A stretch of 64,000 nt of DNA from Tetrapyrgos nigripes (GCA_013368315.1 JAACJM010000019.1:744001-808000); one strand, 5' to 3'. Numbered from the stretch's first letter, positions 43,468 through 55,711 are shown. Notes: generated by a model not told the origin, from the sequence alone. Program-made: numbers and translations.

Positions 43468-43525
43468 GGAACTGGAGTAGTTTATACTCGTAGAGTATAG
43501 TTAAGTTTGTTTAGAAGCTTTAGTC

Positions 43526-43530
43526 CGTGT
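43526..43530 (+). repeat. target site duplication CGTGT of the copia element (left)
   Basis: Identical to 53884-53888 on the far side of the element. Confidence 0.9.
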
Positions 43531-43898
43531 TGTTAAGCAGGCATGGTACGGTCCTGTACACTACTAAACGCAGTGGCAACCACGCAACTTACCTGTGGAT
43601 AGAGAATAGCTTGTAAGGCTTGTAAGAGGCTTATTGAGCGATGAGAGTTAAGTATAAAACTTGTTATTTGGAGGACTATCTACGAGTCCTTATATACCTT
43701 TGAGGAGGTACAAATACATGTAAACTAATACTAGAGTAACAATAAGATTCTATTGTACTTGATAGTACAATGCTGGTTTCGTACACTATTGTCGTACTAC
43801 ATTTATTGTCTATATAATCTTATTGTTCTATTTATAACTACTACTATTGTTCTACATAGATGACGTTAATGGCTGCAACTGAATGTGCCAATTCAACA
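43531..43898 (-). repeat. 3' LTR of the copia element
   Basis: 368 bp. Its sense start is at 43898, directly after the purine tract GCAAGGGGGAG (minus strand, 43909-43899). Confidence 0.9.
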
Positions 43899-43909
43899 CT
43901 CCCCCTTGC
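43899..43909 (-). promoter_or_regulatory. polypurine tract of the copia element
   Basis: The minus strand reads GCAAGGGGGAG, touching the LTR start TGTTGAATTGG. Confidence 0.75.
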
Positions 43910-44014
43910 TAAGCAGCACGGTAGTACGTGTAAGCATAGGTAGGCGCTGTAAGCAGCCATGGAAGGAAGGGATCCAGTGCCTCAATATTTTCGATGTGAT
44001 TTATAGGACTTTCT

Positions 44015-47000
44015 TCAATTATAAAACTGAAGTCCTAATTGTTTCCTGAACTTCTCAAACTTTACTCGATCTAGAGCTTTAGTGAGTAGATCTGCAGGGT
44101 TATTGCTTCCTTCAATGAAGAATAACTTGACTGTCTCGTCGATGACTTTTTCTCGAACAAAATGATATCGAATATCAATGTGCTTGGTTCACTTATCCGT
44201 GACAGGGTTTGATGCAATAAAAATTGATCCCTGATTGTCACCGTAAATTGGAATAGTGTGGAGAGGATATTCAATTTCACTGAGAAGAGTCTTGATCCAG
44301 AATACTTGTCGACTGCAGTCACTAAGTGCCATGTATTCAGCTTCAGTCGAAGATAGACGTCCAGCTAAATGGTGCTTGGGCTAATTGTAGAAAGAAGCCA
44401 GTTTGAGATTTGCAAGATCCAGGATCTGATCTCCAATCGGAGTCTGTATAGGCTGATAAGCCTTCTCCCCCTCGACCGTTGTATACAAGAGCATATTTTC
44501 TAGTGCCAACAAGGTAACGGCAAATGTCTTTCACCTTATTGTAGTGTTCTTGTGAGGGGTTTGCAGCAAATTGCGCAAGTTTTGTGACGGCAAAGGAGAT
44601 ATCAGGATGTGTTCCTAACATTAAGTAGAGTAAGGATCCGATTATCTCCTGATAACTTTGACAAAGAGTATAGTTGACAGGAGCGTCTTTTGAAAGAGGA
44701 AGAGGGTGATAATTGGCAGGTAATGGGGTAGCAGAAACTTTTGCATTTTGCATTCCATATGTCTCTAGGATTTTATCCAGATAAGCGCACTGGTCTAAAG
44801 AGACCTTGCTGCCTTTCCTGGTAATTCTCATCCTAAGGAATTCTTTGGCATCGCCTAGATCCCTACATTCCCATCTCTTCATAAAGTTTCCTTTGAGTCG
44901 TAAGACTAAGGTTTTGTTAGCTCCACAGAATAGAGCGTCATCCACATAGACTACGGCAATAACGATAGAATTTTCAATAAGATCATTGTTGGCGTCATAG
45001 CGTTTGTGAATGAAGATTCCGGCGTCAGAAATGATTCATTTAAAACCAAGTTCCGCCATGGACTTATCAAGACTTTTCCACCACGCAAGTCCTGCTTGTT
45101 TGAGTCCGTAAAGAGCACGAAGAAGCCGGACGACTTTATGCTCTTGTCCCTTTTCTTTAAAGGCTTCTGGTTGTTCCATATAGATTTCTTCATCAAGTAA
45201 GCCATATAAATAGGCTGATCAGACGTTGACACCGGACACGTGCCAACCTTTAAGTGCAGCTAAAGTGAAGATTAAGCGCACAGTCTCGAATTGAACAACA
45301 GGCGAATATACTTGATCAAAGTCTATGCCTTCGATCTTTGAAAAACCTTTTGCAATGAGTCTTGCCTTTTTACGACCATCAGACTTGATGTCGAAGACCC
45401 ATCGGTTTTTGATGACTTTCCTATCTGTAGGTCTTTCGACCAATTCATAGGTGTCGCGCTTGCGAAGAGCCTCTAGTTCTTCGCGGCAAGCGACTTTTCC
45501 TTCCTCCTGCACATCTTTAGGTAAGAGTGCAATATCTTTGAATGTCCATTCGCGAATATTACGGACATTCGGTTGATTCCCATCATTTTTCGAAGTAACT
45601 TTCTGAATAAGCAAGTGGGAATCGATTTCTCCAGGAGCAACTGCCTGCATAAGCAAGAAGTTTATAGATACTCCCCCTTCCTGGCATGGTTCTGCCATAT
45701 GTTCTGATTCAGGGCGTGCAGAGTCATCACTCTCGGCTTGCTGCTCTCCCTGGGGTGCGCTTCCGGATGCAGAACTAGGTCCGGGAACCTGTTGCTCTGC
45801 AGCTTGTTGACGTCGGTGTTCTCTCCGAGCGTCTCTCTCTGCTTTAGCTTTTGCTTCCGCTCTTTTATCAGCTGCGATTTGAGGTTCAAGATCACGTGTA
45901 ACTTGTACAGGGTGTTTATCTCCGTACCGTTTGTTTGGTTCACTAACACGCTCGCTTCGACGTGTTGGTTCTCTGTAATTCCGTCTTGGTCTAGTGACTT
46001 TTCGAGGTGCCTCAGGAGGTGGTGTCTCCCTTGGAGGTGGCGTTATAGGCCTTCTTGATTCTAAGTCACTATCTGGGGACGAAGGCGGTGGATCCTGTTC
46101 AGGTTCGTCGTCACGAAGCTGATCAGGTCTCCTTATGGAAGGGATGCGAGGAGGACGATAATCAAAATCTTCATCATCATCGTCAGGGATTGGTTGTGGT
46201 AGAGGAGTGTCATCGCTTTGTGACGACTCAATAGGAAGTTGTTTTGAACCACGAGATTGAGTTTTACATCGAGGAAAGAAGTCTTCCTCAAACACGGCTT
46301 GCGGGGATGTAAATTCCGCATTGTTTGTACGCATGAAAAGATTTCCACGTTCTCCCGGTGCTACACCCAAGATACGTCATGAGTTCTGACTTGGAAGTGA
46401 GTTTGTTCTTTCGAGTTTCCTCGGGTTTAAAGACATAAGCTCCACAGCCAAAAACTCGCAAATGATCGATACGCGGTTTTTCCTTTTCAAGCATTTCAAA
46501 TGGAGTTATCCATTTGTGTCGTCGTAAGGGAGTACGTCGATAGACATACAATCCATGACAGACAGCATATTCCCATCAAGATTCAGGTAGACATGCTAGC
46601 TTCATCATTGTCAGTGCCTTATCCATTAGGGTGCGTATAAAGCGCTCAGCTCGACCATTCTGTTGATGAATGTATGGTGCACTTTTAAGGATTCTAATAC
46701 CCTTCTCGAGTAACATTTCTCGGTAGGTGCCTTTGATGAATTCACCACCCATATCAGACATCCACTGTTCGACTTTCGTCTTATATTGAGTTTCTACCAT
46801 CGCAAGGAACTGGCGAGTGGCAGTTAGTGGTTGTATCTTGTCTTTAAGAAATCGTACCCAAGCATCTGAAGTGTAATCATCAAAGAAGACGATTATATAC
46901 TTGTACTTGTGGTAAGAGATCGTGGGGAATTCCTTCAAATCCATATGGATAATTTGGAAAGGACGAGTAGCACGTCGTTGGTTAGGAGGATAAGCTTGTT

Positions 47001-49930
47001 TGGGAGTTTTGCCTTCAAGACAGCCTTTGCACAAAGGAAGCTCCTTCGGAATGATGAATTCAGGAGTGCCAAGGGTGTGTTGTCGGACATGTTTTAGAAC
47101 ATCACGAGAGGGATGCCCTATACGACGATGTAAGATCTCGTAGTTGATAAGATAAATCAAAAGATTGGCTTTAGAAGCGACAATTTTCGATTTGTGTGGA
47201 AGATAGTATAGCGTTTCTTCCGGTATACGCTTTGAGCAAGTCAAGAATGTTGTATTTCTCGAAATGGTGATATGATCGGAGTTACCGCGCATAAGCATGT
47301 TGTCATTTAAGAATTGACTGACAGATAAGAGTCGTTGATTTAGATCGGGAATGTAATAGACTGGATCTAATTTCATAACTCTTTTATGTTGAGAGATCAG
47401 GACTGTTCCGGATGCACGAATATTTGTGAATCCATTGGCAGTTTTCACTGGAATTGGTTTTATATAGCTCAATTCAACAAAGTCATTGATGTCGAATGTA
47501 AAATGCGCTGATGCTCCAGAGTCAAGTAACCATCCATCACCGAAGTGTATTTTGACAGTATCAGATCTCTTCTTCTTACACTTCTGGCCACAGGCACATA
47601 AATATTTATTGTTGCTGTCAGGGCTAGTGTACAGTTCATTATAAATAAAAGGGGTTGTTAAACCCAGAGGAGCGGTATGTAATAAATATATACATGAAGA
47701 ACCTGCTTCCATATTACGAGCTGCTGGAAAAAGCGCATCAGTACTTTTATTCATAAGATCTGAAGTGAGATCTGACCTGAGATAACTGTTGTCCATGCCA
47801 GACACCTCAGAGTCTAGGGACCAACCATAATTATTTGTGGCACTGCCGATAACCATGGCGGGTGTAGAAGGTCTTGGACTTGGAATTCTGTCTGACCATG
47901 CCCCTATTGTGGCAATACTCGCTGACGAAGTTGCCTCTCCGGGATCTGTAGAGTGGCTCATCCTGCTGAGCGATCGCGGAGTTGACATATACTCGAGGTC
48001 GCTGGTGCTGGATAGGCTCGGAGACATGCTCCGGAGTTCTGGCATTGAACTCGGAGTCGGGACCCTGGATGGTAATTCCTCCTCCATTTCCATTCCTCCT
48101 AGTCTGACTGTTGCGTCTCTCTGCCAATCGAGCAGCTCGTCGTACCTTCCATCCTCGTTTTCGAGATGAGGAGTTAGCCATTCCCATCCCGTTGAAGTCG
48201 TTCCAGGTGTTGGGCTTGCAACATGACTGGAGGGTAAGGACTGAGTGGTCATGCCACTGGGATGTGCAGGCAGTGAGCCACTTTGCATCTCGCTGTGGAC
48301 TGCAGCAAGGCGTTGGACCAGAGAAAGAGTGCCTGTTGATGCACAGGCGTTCACTACTGCTCGGAATGGAGTTGCTCCTTCCCCATAGATGTGGAGAGGG
48401 TCCTCGGGATTCTGGAATCTCTCCCCAAGGTGAATTCTGCACTCCATTATCTCAGCAGCAGGATCTGAGGCAAGACAGTCGATAAGTGGAACAGGGGTCC
48501 TTGTGTCCTGCGGTACCTTTACACCTGACTCCGTCGTTGTGGAGCCAAACACACTTCTGAGTTCTGAGGTGTTCACCAGAGTGTCCTCATTCCAATTGGC
48601 ATCTTCTTCCTGAGCGCATCCCATATCGGCATCTGAATCGGTCTGAGTTCCGACCGAACGAGTGAAAGCATCATTCCAGTTGTCATTACATCTCCAACCA
48701 TCAGAAGATGATTGGAGATTATTCCAATAGATGCGTTCCGTGAGAGTGCGTTTGGGACGAGGAGCAGGGGTAAGGGGAGTGAAAGAGGAAAGATCAGGGT
48801 TAGACATGACTACATCCTCAAGAGCAGCAACAGTCTCACCAGATGGTCTTGTGCCAATATTGCGTGCAAGATTGATAGCTCTTTTGGTACCTGTGAAAAA
48901 GGCATCAAAAGGCTTTTCCGTTTCCATAAAGAATGGCTTACGGGAATCAACTGCAGCAGGCGTGTTGACGAAGGTGACTGTGTGCATCATGGGAGACATA
49001 TCCCCATGAACGAGATGTGCCTGGCCCTGTCTCTTGGCCTGTTTGTTTTTTCCAGCTCGACCTCCTCGACGGAAATGAGCTTTTCCCTTTCCCTTTCCCT
49101 TGCCTTTTCCTTTATTATCTCCGTTAGCGCTGCTGCTGCTGCCACTAGGGCGCTGCTGCTGCTGCTGTTGGAAACTAGGATTACCGTCCTTTAGCTTGAC
49201 AGCTGAAAGACGGTTGGCCTGTGGTTTTCCCTTCAAAGCCCCTTGGCGAGATTCCCAGACATTGACAATCTCGCTTTGCAGTTCATCAAGATCTTGATTG
49301 TCGATTTGTGAGATAGATAATTGAGTATATTGATTGATGATATACTCATATCTGGGAGGGAGTTTCGATATGATGAACATGACTATGAGAAAATTGGGGA
49401 TTTTTGTAATGGAAGCGGTTGGAGTTGTGGAGTCGGTAGTATCAGTAGAGATACCAGCGGCACTAACCCTATCGAAGTGCATGCGAATAAGCTCGATTGT
49501 AGCACTAGGATTAGTGTCGTTAGGAATGGTGATGGAAGTGGCATGTTTAAAGTCGGTGTAGACTGCGGAAACACCAGGTTTCCCGTAGGTATTTTTGAGA
49601 GTAGTCCAAATTTCTTTGGCACTAGTCATACCGAGTGTCTTCTGACGAATAGCAGGAGAAAGACGAAGCTTGATTGACCCAATGGCCTTATCGTTTTTCT
49701 CATCCCAGTTGGCCTGTTTCTTTAGAGCCGCTGTGAGGAGAGACAGAACTCACGGTGGCGTCGCTAGGGCGATCAGAGCCAAGGACTGAACTAAGTCCAG
49801 TGGCCTGGAGCCAGGAGAGAAGAATGTTGGCCCAGATGTTGAAATCAGCACCGGAGAAGACGGGGACAGTGGTCATCAAAACGTTGGAAGACATCTTTGA
49901 TAAGTTCTGGGGAAGGTCAACTGTCAGCAT
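44015..49930 (-). pseudogene. copia gag-pol polyprotein (decayed)
   Basis: Starts at the ATG 49930. Gag runs to about 48900, without a CCHC knuckle but with GKGKGKGKGK. After a long Ser/Thr/Pro-rich linker comes protease WLLDSGASAHFTF (47535). Integrase has HRRIGHPSR with CKGCLEGK (about 47110-47000), catalytic Asp in IHMDLKEFP, Asp in WMSDMGGEF and Glu in NGRAERFIR. RT has FDIKSDGRKKARLIAKGF and VYVDDALF (44960). RNase H ends with SSTEAEYMALSD and KHIDIRYHFVREK. Lesions: TGA at 46576 and 45219, one in FK-stop-I (about 45040), a one-base insertion near 46371 and a frame change near 44375. A 23-nt GT..AG segment (49731-49753) breaks the gag frame. The core from 49629 to 46576 is open over 1000 codons. 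Confidence 0.9.
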
Positions 49931-49934
49931 TTAT

Positions 49935-50193
49935 CCATATGCAGCATAAGAAGGCAGCAATAAATGTGCCATGCGAAAGTGAAGAGAGGCAGCGATGAAC
50001 GCGCCATGACAGTGACTACTCCCCTAGATCGTCAACAACTGCAGCTGGACGTAAGTCCTGCGCTGTTGGACGTATCGTCAAGCCATTAAAGGCGACGCAG
50101 GCTGCCACAAAGGGCGCCACAGGCTGCCATGAAGGCGCCATCCAGGTAGTATGCGAAGTCTATGGTTTGCAGCCATTGAAGGCGCTCCCAACC
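49935..50193 (-). other. copia leader region
   Basis: Between the 5' LTR and gag. It contains several copies of GCAGCCAT/GGCGCC-type words (GGCTGCCACAAAGGGCGCC and relatives), suggesting a structured leader. Sense after the LTR reads GGTTGGGAGCGCC; TGGGAGCGCC could be a tRNA-type primer site. Confidence 0.4.
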
Positions 50194-50313
50194 TGTTAAG
50201 CAGGCATGGTATGGTCCTGTACACTACTAAACGCAGTGGCAACCATGCAACTTACCTGTGGATAGAGAATAGCTTGTAAGGCTTGTAAGAGGCTTATTGA
50301 GCGCTGAGAGTTA
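50194..50313 (-). repeat. 5' LTR of the copia element, part 1
   Basis: Matches 43531-43650. Interrupted after TTA by the Harbinger element. Confidence 0.9.
50311..50313 (+). repeat. TTA target duplication of the Harbinger element (left)
   Basis: TTA also follows the right end (53633-53635). The uninterrupted LTR at 43531 has a single TTA here. Confidence 0.9.
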
Positions 50314-50443
50314 GGGCCTATTTGGATGCCCGGGTTTTTTATATCACGCTTTTAGCTAGTAATTTTTAGTAAATAGCCGAACTGTGAGACCGTCATCTCG
50401 AAATGCCGCGGGATACCGGCAAAATTAGTTTCCATCAGTGCTC

Positions 50444-51824
50444 ATGGTGCGCACCAGTTCTACACCGCGTCCGGCTGCCCGTCCGTCTCAAACATCTGCA
50501 GCAGCACTTTCTGCTAATACCCGCCGCCGTCGACAGGTGCTCATAACTACCATCATTGCTGTCACTGGTGCCATCGGTGCCATCCACTCATACAATGAAC
50601 GACGATATGATCCGGAACCTTATCACACATCAGTGCTGAGTGGGGAGGAGTGGGTGAAAGAGCTGCGTAAAGGTCATTCTGAGCATATGAAGAATAATCT
50701 GGGAGTTGGGAGATGTGTATTCAAGAAGCTGAAGTCCGAGTTGCAGAAGGAAGGAAACTTGAAGTCCCGTCGATTTGTTGGCATCAGCGAAATCGTTGCA
50801 ACATTCCTGTACCAAGCAGTCACTAATTTATCAGTCAGGAAGGTAGCTGAGAGGTTTCAGCGAAGTCTTGAGGCCATTTCCCGGTGAGCATTACTTCTTC
50901 TCAATGTGCAGATAGGGGCTGATTCATAACAAAGCAATTTTCATGACGTCCTAGAGGCATTAGTCTCAGATACATTTCGAAGCAAATATCTACGACACCC
51001 AGACCCCGATACTGTCCATCGTGTCATCCTCCAGAACCCCAAGTTCTATCCTTTTTTCAAGGATTGCTTGGGAGCAGTGGATGGAAGTCATTTCCTTGTC
51101 CGACCTCCTGCGAGTGCCAGGTTCCCGTATCGTGATCGAGGGGGAAACCTATCTCAGAATATTCTAGCAGCATGTGATTGGGATATGGTATTCTCTTTTG
51201 TCATGACGGGCTGGGAAGGTAGTGTTGCTGATGGGTATCTGTTTGCTTTGACATTCCTCCGGGCAAATACTATGTTGCCGATGCAGGTTTTCCACTGTGC
51301 GATAAGCTCATTGTGCCGTTTCATAATGTTCGTTATCACTTGTGTGAATGGGAGGCAGCAAGTATACGGTACGTAATTAGGCGAGTTTTTGTGCAAACTG
51401 AATCTAACACAGAAACAGGCCTGTCTGCAAGGAGGAGTTGTTCAATCTTCGTCATGCCCAACTTCGGAATGTTATTGAACGCATATTTGGTGTTGTTAAG
51501 AGACAGTGGAAGATTGTTTGGGAAGTGTGTGAGTATACTCTCCGTACTCAAAGCCTGCTACTGTTAGCGATTGCAGTGCTTCACAACTTTGTGCTCTTCC
51601 ATGATCCTCCCGAAACACCATCACAGCTCCCAGAAGTACGAGAGCTACTAGTCCCTGACCCACATGGTGATGTGATGCCTACAGCAGGTATTTCATCCCA
51701 GGAGACTCAATGAGCTGCTCACCTTCGTGATCAGATTGCAGAGGCAATGTGGGCAGACTACCTTGCAGAGCTAGGTAGACGTGGTCGTACACTTAACGAG
51801 ACACAATCACTTCCACACATGTAG
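50444..51824 (+). pseudogene. Harbinger DDE transposase (one frameshift, late stop)
   Basis: Exon 1 is 50444-50884, followed by a short intron (GTGAGC to an AG near 50937). The N-terminal helical domain includes GRCVFKKLKSELQKEG and FVGISEIVATFLYQAVTNLSVRKVAERF. The DDE nuclease follows: first Asp in CLGAVDGSHF, LSQNILAACDWDMVFSFVMTGWEGS, second Asp in KYYVADAGFPLCD, and Glu in LRNVIERIFGVVKRQW. A frame change near 51250 separates the first Asp from the second. A second intron (GTACGT..ACAG) is at about 51371-51418. TGA at 51711 cuts an end that otherwise runs to 51824 (MWADYLAELGRRGR). It would excise the element and reinsert at TWA with the partner protein. Confidence 0.88.
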
Positions 51825-51984
51825 ATATATTTTGCAAACTATGTACTGTAAAGACCGTAAAGAGTGATAGATTAGTGAGTGACTATAGCTAGGGAGATGA
51901 GTAATTAAAAGGAGTGTAAGCTTGAAAGACTATGACAGGACAATAAACAACCTATGTCAAATAACAAATCATTGCAGCTTGCAG

Positions 51985-53365
51985 CTTCAAACACGGTCCA
52001 TCTCATCCATCAACCTTTCTTCATCTTTGGTGGAATCAAAGCTGAGATACTCACGAGCAACCTCACCACTTCCACGAAAGACGCAACGAGCCTTGGCGAG
52101 AGAGTGGGGAGAAAGACCTTTCTCAGCACGGACAATATCAAAAGCTTTCTTCTTTTTTACTGGAGAGTCGGTGGAAGGAGAAGTCAGGAATTCACCAGAC
52201 TTCAGCCCCTCGGTCAGCGCAGCAAACGTTGAGGACATACTCGTAAGAGCTTGAGCCCCAGCTGAAGTGCACACACGTTTAGGAGCAGGGGTGGGACCAG
52301 CAGCGCGACGTTTCTATGAAAACAATAGTTAGCAGGGCAATAGAAGAACAGAAACATATACATACCTTGACGGGAGACTCCTTTTCAGAGTCTGCAGCAT
52401 CTGAGTCACTATCCTCATCATCATCATCAGATGACAAGGACGTGTCAGGTGCTTTCTGAGCGGCGACTGCATTCTCGGAAGAAAGGGCCATGGCACCAAC
52501 CATAGCGGCGATATCATCGTAATGAATGAAAGGGTGTGTACGAAAGGGGCGAGCCTTGGGGTGACCCTATAGTGGGTATGAGACACGAGTAAAAGAAATA
52601 CATACACTACTCACCACCAAGTATGCATCCCAGACCTGATCAGTCGCAATGACCATAGATCGGGCATTGTCCCAGCCAAAACCAGACAAAGTACGGAGCT
52701 TTGCAACTATCTTGAACTCAGCCTTGAACTAGAAGACCTTTGATTAGTCTGTTGTGTGAATATAGTCTGTAAATGACTTACACAGGTCCAGCGAGCCTTG
52801 ACCTGTTTTCCAGAGAAGCTGTGACCCTTAGCACAAAGATGTTCTGCTGCGAGATTGTACACCTTGCCCTTGAAGTTGTTCTCAGACATCAGGCCTTGGG
52901 CTTTCTTGGCAATGAAGAATTCAATAGAAATAGCTTCAGCCTCGGAAGTCCACTGGGCTCAGTCTGGAACAGTGGCAGCAGGTGCGGCAGGTGAAGGAGC
53001 TGCAGGAACAATGACGCCAGTGGGTGAGAGTAGATAGCCACGTTGCTTGAGCTACATATAGACAGCAGTGAGCTTCATGATGACAAACAAAAAAAGCAAG
53101 AACTCACAACATGAAAACGGTCCTTCAGATCTTCATTAGTACACAAACGGTGCCCATTTTCCATGAGATGCTTTCCTAGACTAGTCCAGACAGCAGCCGA
53201 AAAGGTATCATGAGTGCCGTTGCGCTGGGTCTTTGCCTGGTAGAGAAACTGCATGATGGCAAGATCAATTTCACTGTTCCAAATGTCTTGAAGGCCAGGT
53301 GGATCAGTTGAGCCAGGTGCAGGGGCTGTAGACAGCACAGGGGGAGAAGCAGGAGCAGTGGACAT
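51985..53365 (-). pseudogene. Harbinger Myb/SANT-like DNA-binding partner
   Basis: A minus-strand gene from the ATG at 53365 with four GT..AG introns of about 45-56 nt. Two trihelix-like parts are visible: WNSEIDLAIMQFLYQAKTQ with DTFSAAVWTSLGKHL, and WTSEAEAISIEFF with NLAAEHLCAKG, FSGKQVKARW and LRTLSGFGWD. This is the Myb/SANT-like pattern of Harbinger second proteins, which bind the ends and carry transposase to the nucleus. An acidic run (SSDDDDEDSDSDAADSEKES) and a basic PVKKKKAF segment follow. One TGA (VPD-stop-AQW, about 52963) breaks exon 2. Otherwise the gene is open to the stop at 51985. Confidence 0.85.
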
Positions 53366-53632
53366 TGAGACCAGAAGAGGAAAAAGGAAGGGAAGGGAAG
53401 GGGAAGAAAGAAAGAAAGAAACAGGCAAGTCGTCACCCGACATGGACTTATAGCCCCTAACATGTTGTGGGTCATATGCTAATAACGCGCATCAGATGCG
53501 CGTCATCCGAACAGCCAAGGTTTTTTTACGGTTTTTCGGGTTTTTCGGGACACTATCTAATTTCAGGTACAGGGCGCTAATATATATCATATGTAACGGT
53601 TTTTAAAAAACCGTTGACATCCGAATAGGCCC

Positions 53633-53883
53633 TTAAGTATAAAACTTGTTATTTGGAGGACTATCTACAAGTCCTTATATACCTTTGAGGAGGTACAAAT
53701 ACATGTAAACTAATACTAGAGTAACAATAAGATTCTATTGTACTTGATAGTACAATGCTGGTTTCGTACACTATTGTCGTACTACATTTATTGTCTATAT
53801 AATCTTATTGTTCTATTTATAACTACTACTATTGTTCTACATAGATGACGTTGATGGCTGCAATTGAATGCGCCAATTCAACA
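53633..53883 (-). repeat. 5' LTR of the copia element, part 2
   Basis: Matches 43648-43898. Resumes with the duplicated TTA. Confidence 0.9.
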
Positions 53884-53888
53884 CGTGT
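53884..53888 (+). repeat. target site duplication CGTGT of the copia element (right)
   Basis: Matches 43526-43530. The joined flanks read ...TTAGTCCGTGTTTCACATCC, which matches the family A LTR. Confidence 0.9.
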
Positions 53889-55070
53889 TTCACATCCTCT
53901 ACTATTGCTAGCGAGATCTGATACTCTACAGTACGTGGCTTGGTAGCTACTCGTAATATCTGGTCCTTTTATACTACTCACAGCTACAACTATACAGTTA
54001 CCTATTTTCTTTTCGAGGTCCGCTAAAAGGTATGTAGAGAAAATATAAAACAAATTGAAAAGTCTGCTAGCAAGTTCTACCTATTTCTTTGTAAGTAAAG
54101 ACTTGCTTATGAGGGTATACAGAAACTGTTCAATATTATCTAAATATTTGTAGGAACTTTCTTCAGTTCCCTTTGAAAGCGTCTGGTGTTTTCATGTACC
54201 GTCCTGGTTAGCGAGCATTGCATCTATAACTCAGAACACTCTACTTATAACTGCTAGGTCCTTTATACACGTCCTTATGCTAGGGGCATAGGTTTTTCTT
54301 GTAGTTTCTTTATTCCGTTCGGTTTTCCTTTTCCTTTTCTCTGATCTTGCTTTATTCGTGTTCTATATATTGCCAGCAGTCTACTACTGAGCCCTACATA
54401 TGAGTCCAGCTCTTCTGCAGTCCCGTTTGCATACTTATTCCTCCTTCAGTGCTTTCAATGCCTAGCTAGACAATTACTGACAGATTTATCCTTATCAGAA
54501 AATAATGTTACCTGTTTGGGTTGTATTCTGATCGTTCAGATGTACTGCGACTTAGTGCTTCTGTCCCTCATATCTTTGTGTAGAGACGTCCGTTCACTAT
54601 CCCCTCTGTGCCGATGGATAGCTGAACTCTCTGGGATCCCATACATATATACTTTGTCCTACTTTTGTCCACATGTACCTTTTACAGATACTTAAGATTC
54701 CCTCGAAGCCGTCTTAGTACTATGGGATTTACTGATACATAGATCTAGACCTAGCATGATTGTCCACATGTCTGATCTTAGCACTGTCTTCTCTGATTGA
54801 CCTGCTTATGCATTCCTATGCCCATGAATAGGGGCTACCTCACATTCCACTGTCCCTTTGGATGACGCTAGCAGTTCTAGTCATTATAATAGGATTCGAA
54901 AGCCTTTATAGACTATCTTTATCATTTGGTGGGTCTGCTATTATAACTCCCAACTCGTACATATCTATCATAGTACTTAGAATGAGTTGTTTCTCCATTT
55001 GTAAGCACTTAATATTATTGTACCGTTGTTTTCTTAGTCCCACTAGGTATTAACTAGCAGCGTTCTAGAG
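53884..55070 (-). repeat. family A LTR (U3 side), minus orientation, target of the copia insertion
   Basis: The reverse complement matches 18500-19680: TATAATAGCAGACCCACC, CCCCTATTCATGGGCAT and GTAGTATAAAAGGACC blocks in order. It continues across the copia element into 43485-43530. No internal family A sequence follows, so it is a solo LTR or fragment. Confidence 0.75.
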
Positions 55071-55079
55071 CATGGCATT

Positions 55080-55711
55080 GGTGATGAGTAGTGGAGAGGA
55101 GTAGTTGGCGTTCCTGTTGCACTTCGTCATGACATGTGGAGCATTGCCTTGGGCACTGGCTAAGTTTGACATCACCATTGTCCCAATCTACCTCTGGGTT
55201 ATGGGCTTGTAATCATCCATAACCAAAAATGATGTCTTGGCAAGTTGGATGTGCTCAGAGTGGTCTTTGAAGTGTAGGATGGTATCCAAGATTTTGGTAA
55301 TAGCCCCAGCCTCATTCAGGGTGCCGTCAACATTGAAGACAGAAATAGGCCATTGGAGTTTCCGAGTTGGGATGGAGTTCTTGGCATAACCCATGCTAGT
55401 AGCTCTACTATTGATGAGTGCACTGCCAGAGATCAGAGAGGCATTAGATGTGGACTCTAGCTCTACTGGAACTGTCAGGCAGTGGCTTCTGTTGGAGGAG
55501 ATTACCAGCTTGCGAGGTAGGCGACGTTCCCAATGTTTGGATGATGAACAGAAGAAATGGAAGAGGAAGTAAAGAGGGTAGGAGGAGACATGACTGAGGC
55601 AATTACTTTAAAGGTGGACTCAGAGACGGAGATACAATCATTATCATTGGCAGAGTCTATAGATAAACATGTGAAGTAATTATTTTTCGACCATGAGGGC
55701 GTGTCCATCAC
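55080..55711 (-). pseudogene. gypsy family C protease and linker
   Basis: The minus strand reads GSALINSRATSMGYAKNSIPTRKLQWPI, FNVDGTLNEAGAITKILD and HSEHIQLAKTS. This is an aspartic protease where the usual L-I-D-S-G-A-T has become LINSRAT, losing the catalytic Asp and Gly. It is followed by NPEVDWDNGDVKLSQCP..C.TC, a linker typical of this gypsy lineage. The sequence then ends at the family A LTR. Confidence 0.7.

Larger units (their letters stand above)
50314..53632 (+). mobile_element. PIF/Harbinger DNA transposon
   Basis: 3319 bp, with terminal inverted repeats GGGCCTATTTGGATG and its complement CATCCGAATAGGCCC (one mismatch) and a TTA duplication. It carries the two genes typical of the superfamily, converging: a DDE transposase on + and a Myb/SANT-like protein on minus. 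Confidence 0.93.
43531..53883 (-). mobile_element. Ty1/copia LTR retrotransposon, with a Harbinger element in its 5' LTR
   Basis: LTRs are 43531-43898 and 50194-50313 plus 53633-53883. Both begin TGTTAAGCAGG and end TTCAACA, and the element is flanked by CGTGT. pol order is protease, integrase, RT, RNase H, which defines copia. Without the 3.3-kb insert the element is about 7 kb. The LTRs differ at about 7 of 368 sites. Confidence 0.92.

Noticed and set aside
48111..49297. + strand ORFs over the copia gag linker
   Set aside because: Shadows of the 1017-codon copia frame.
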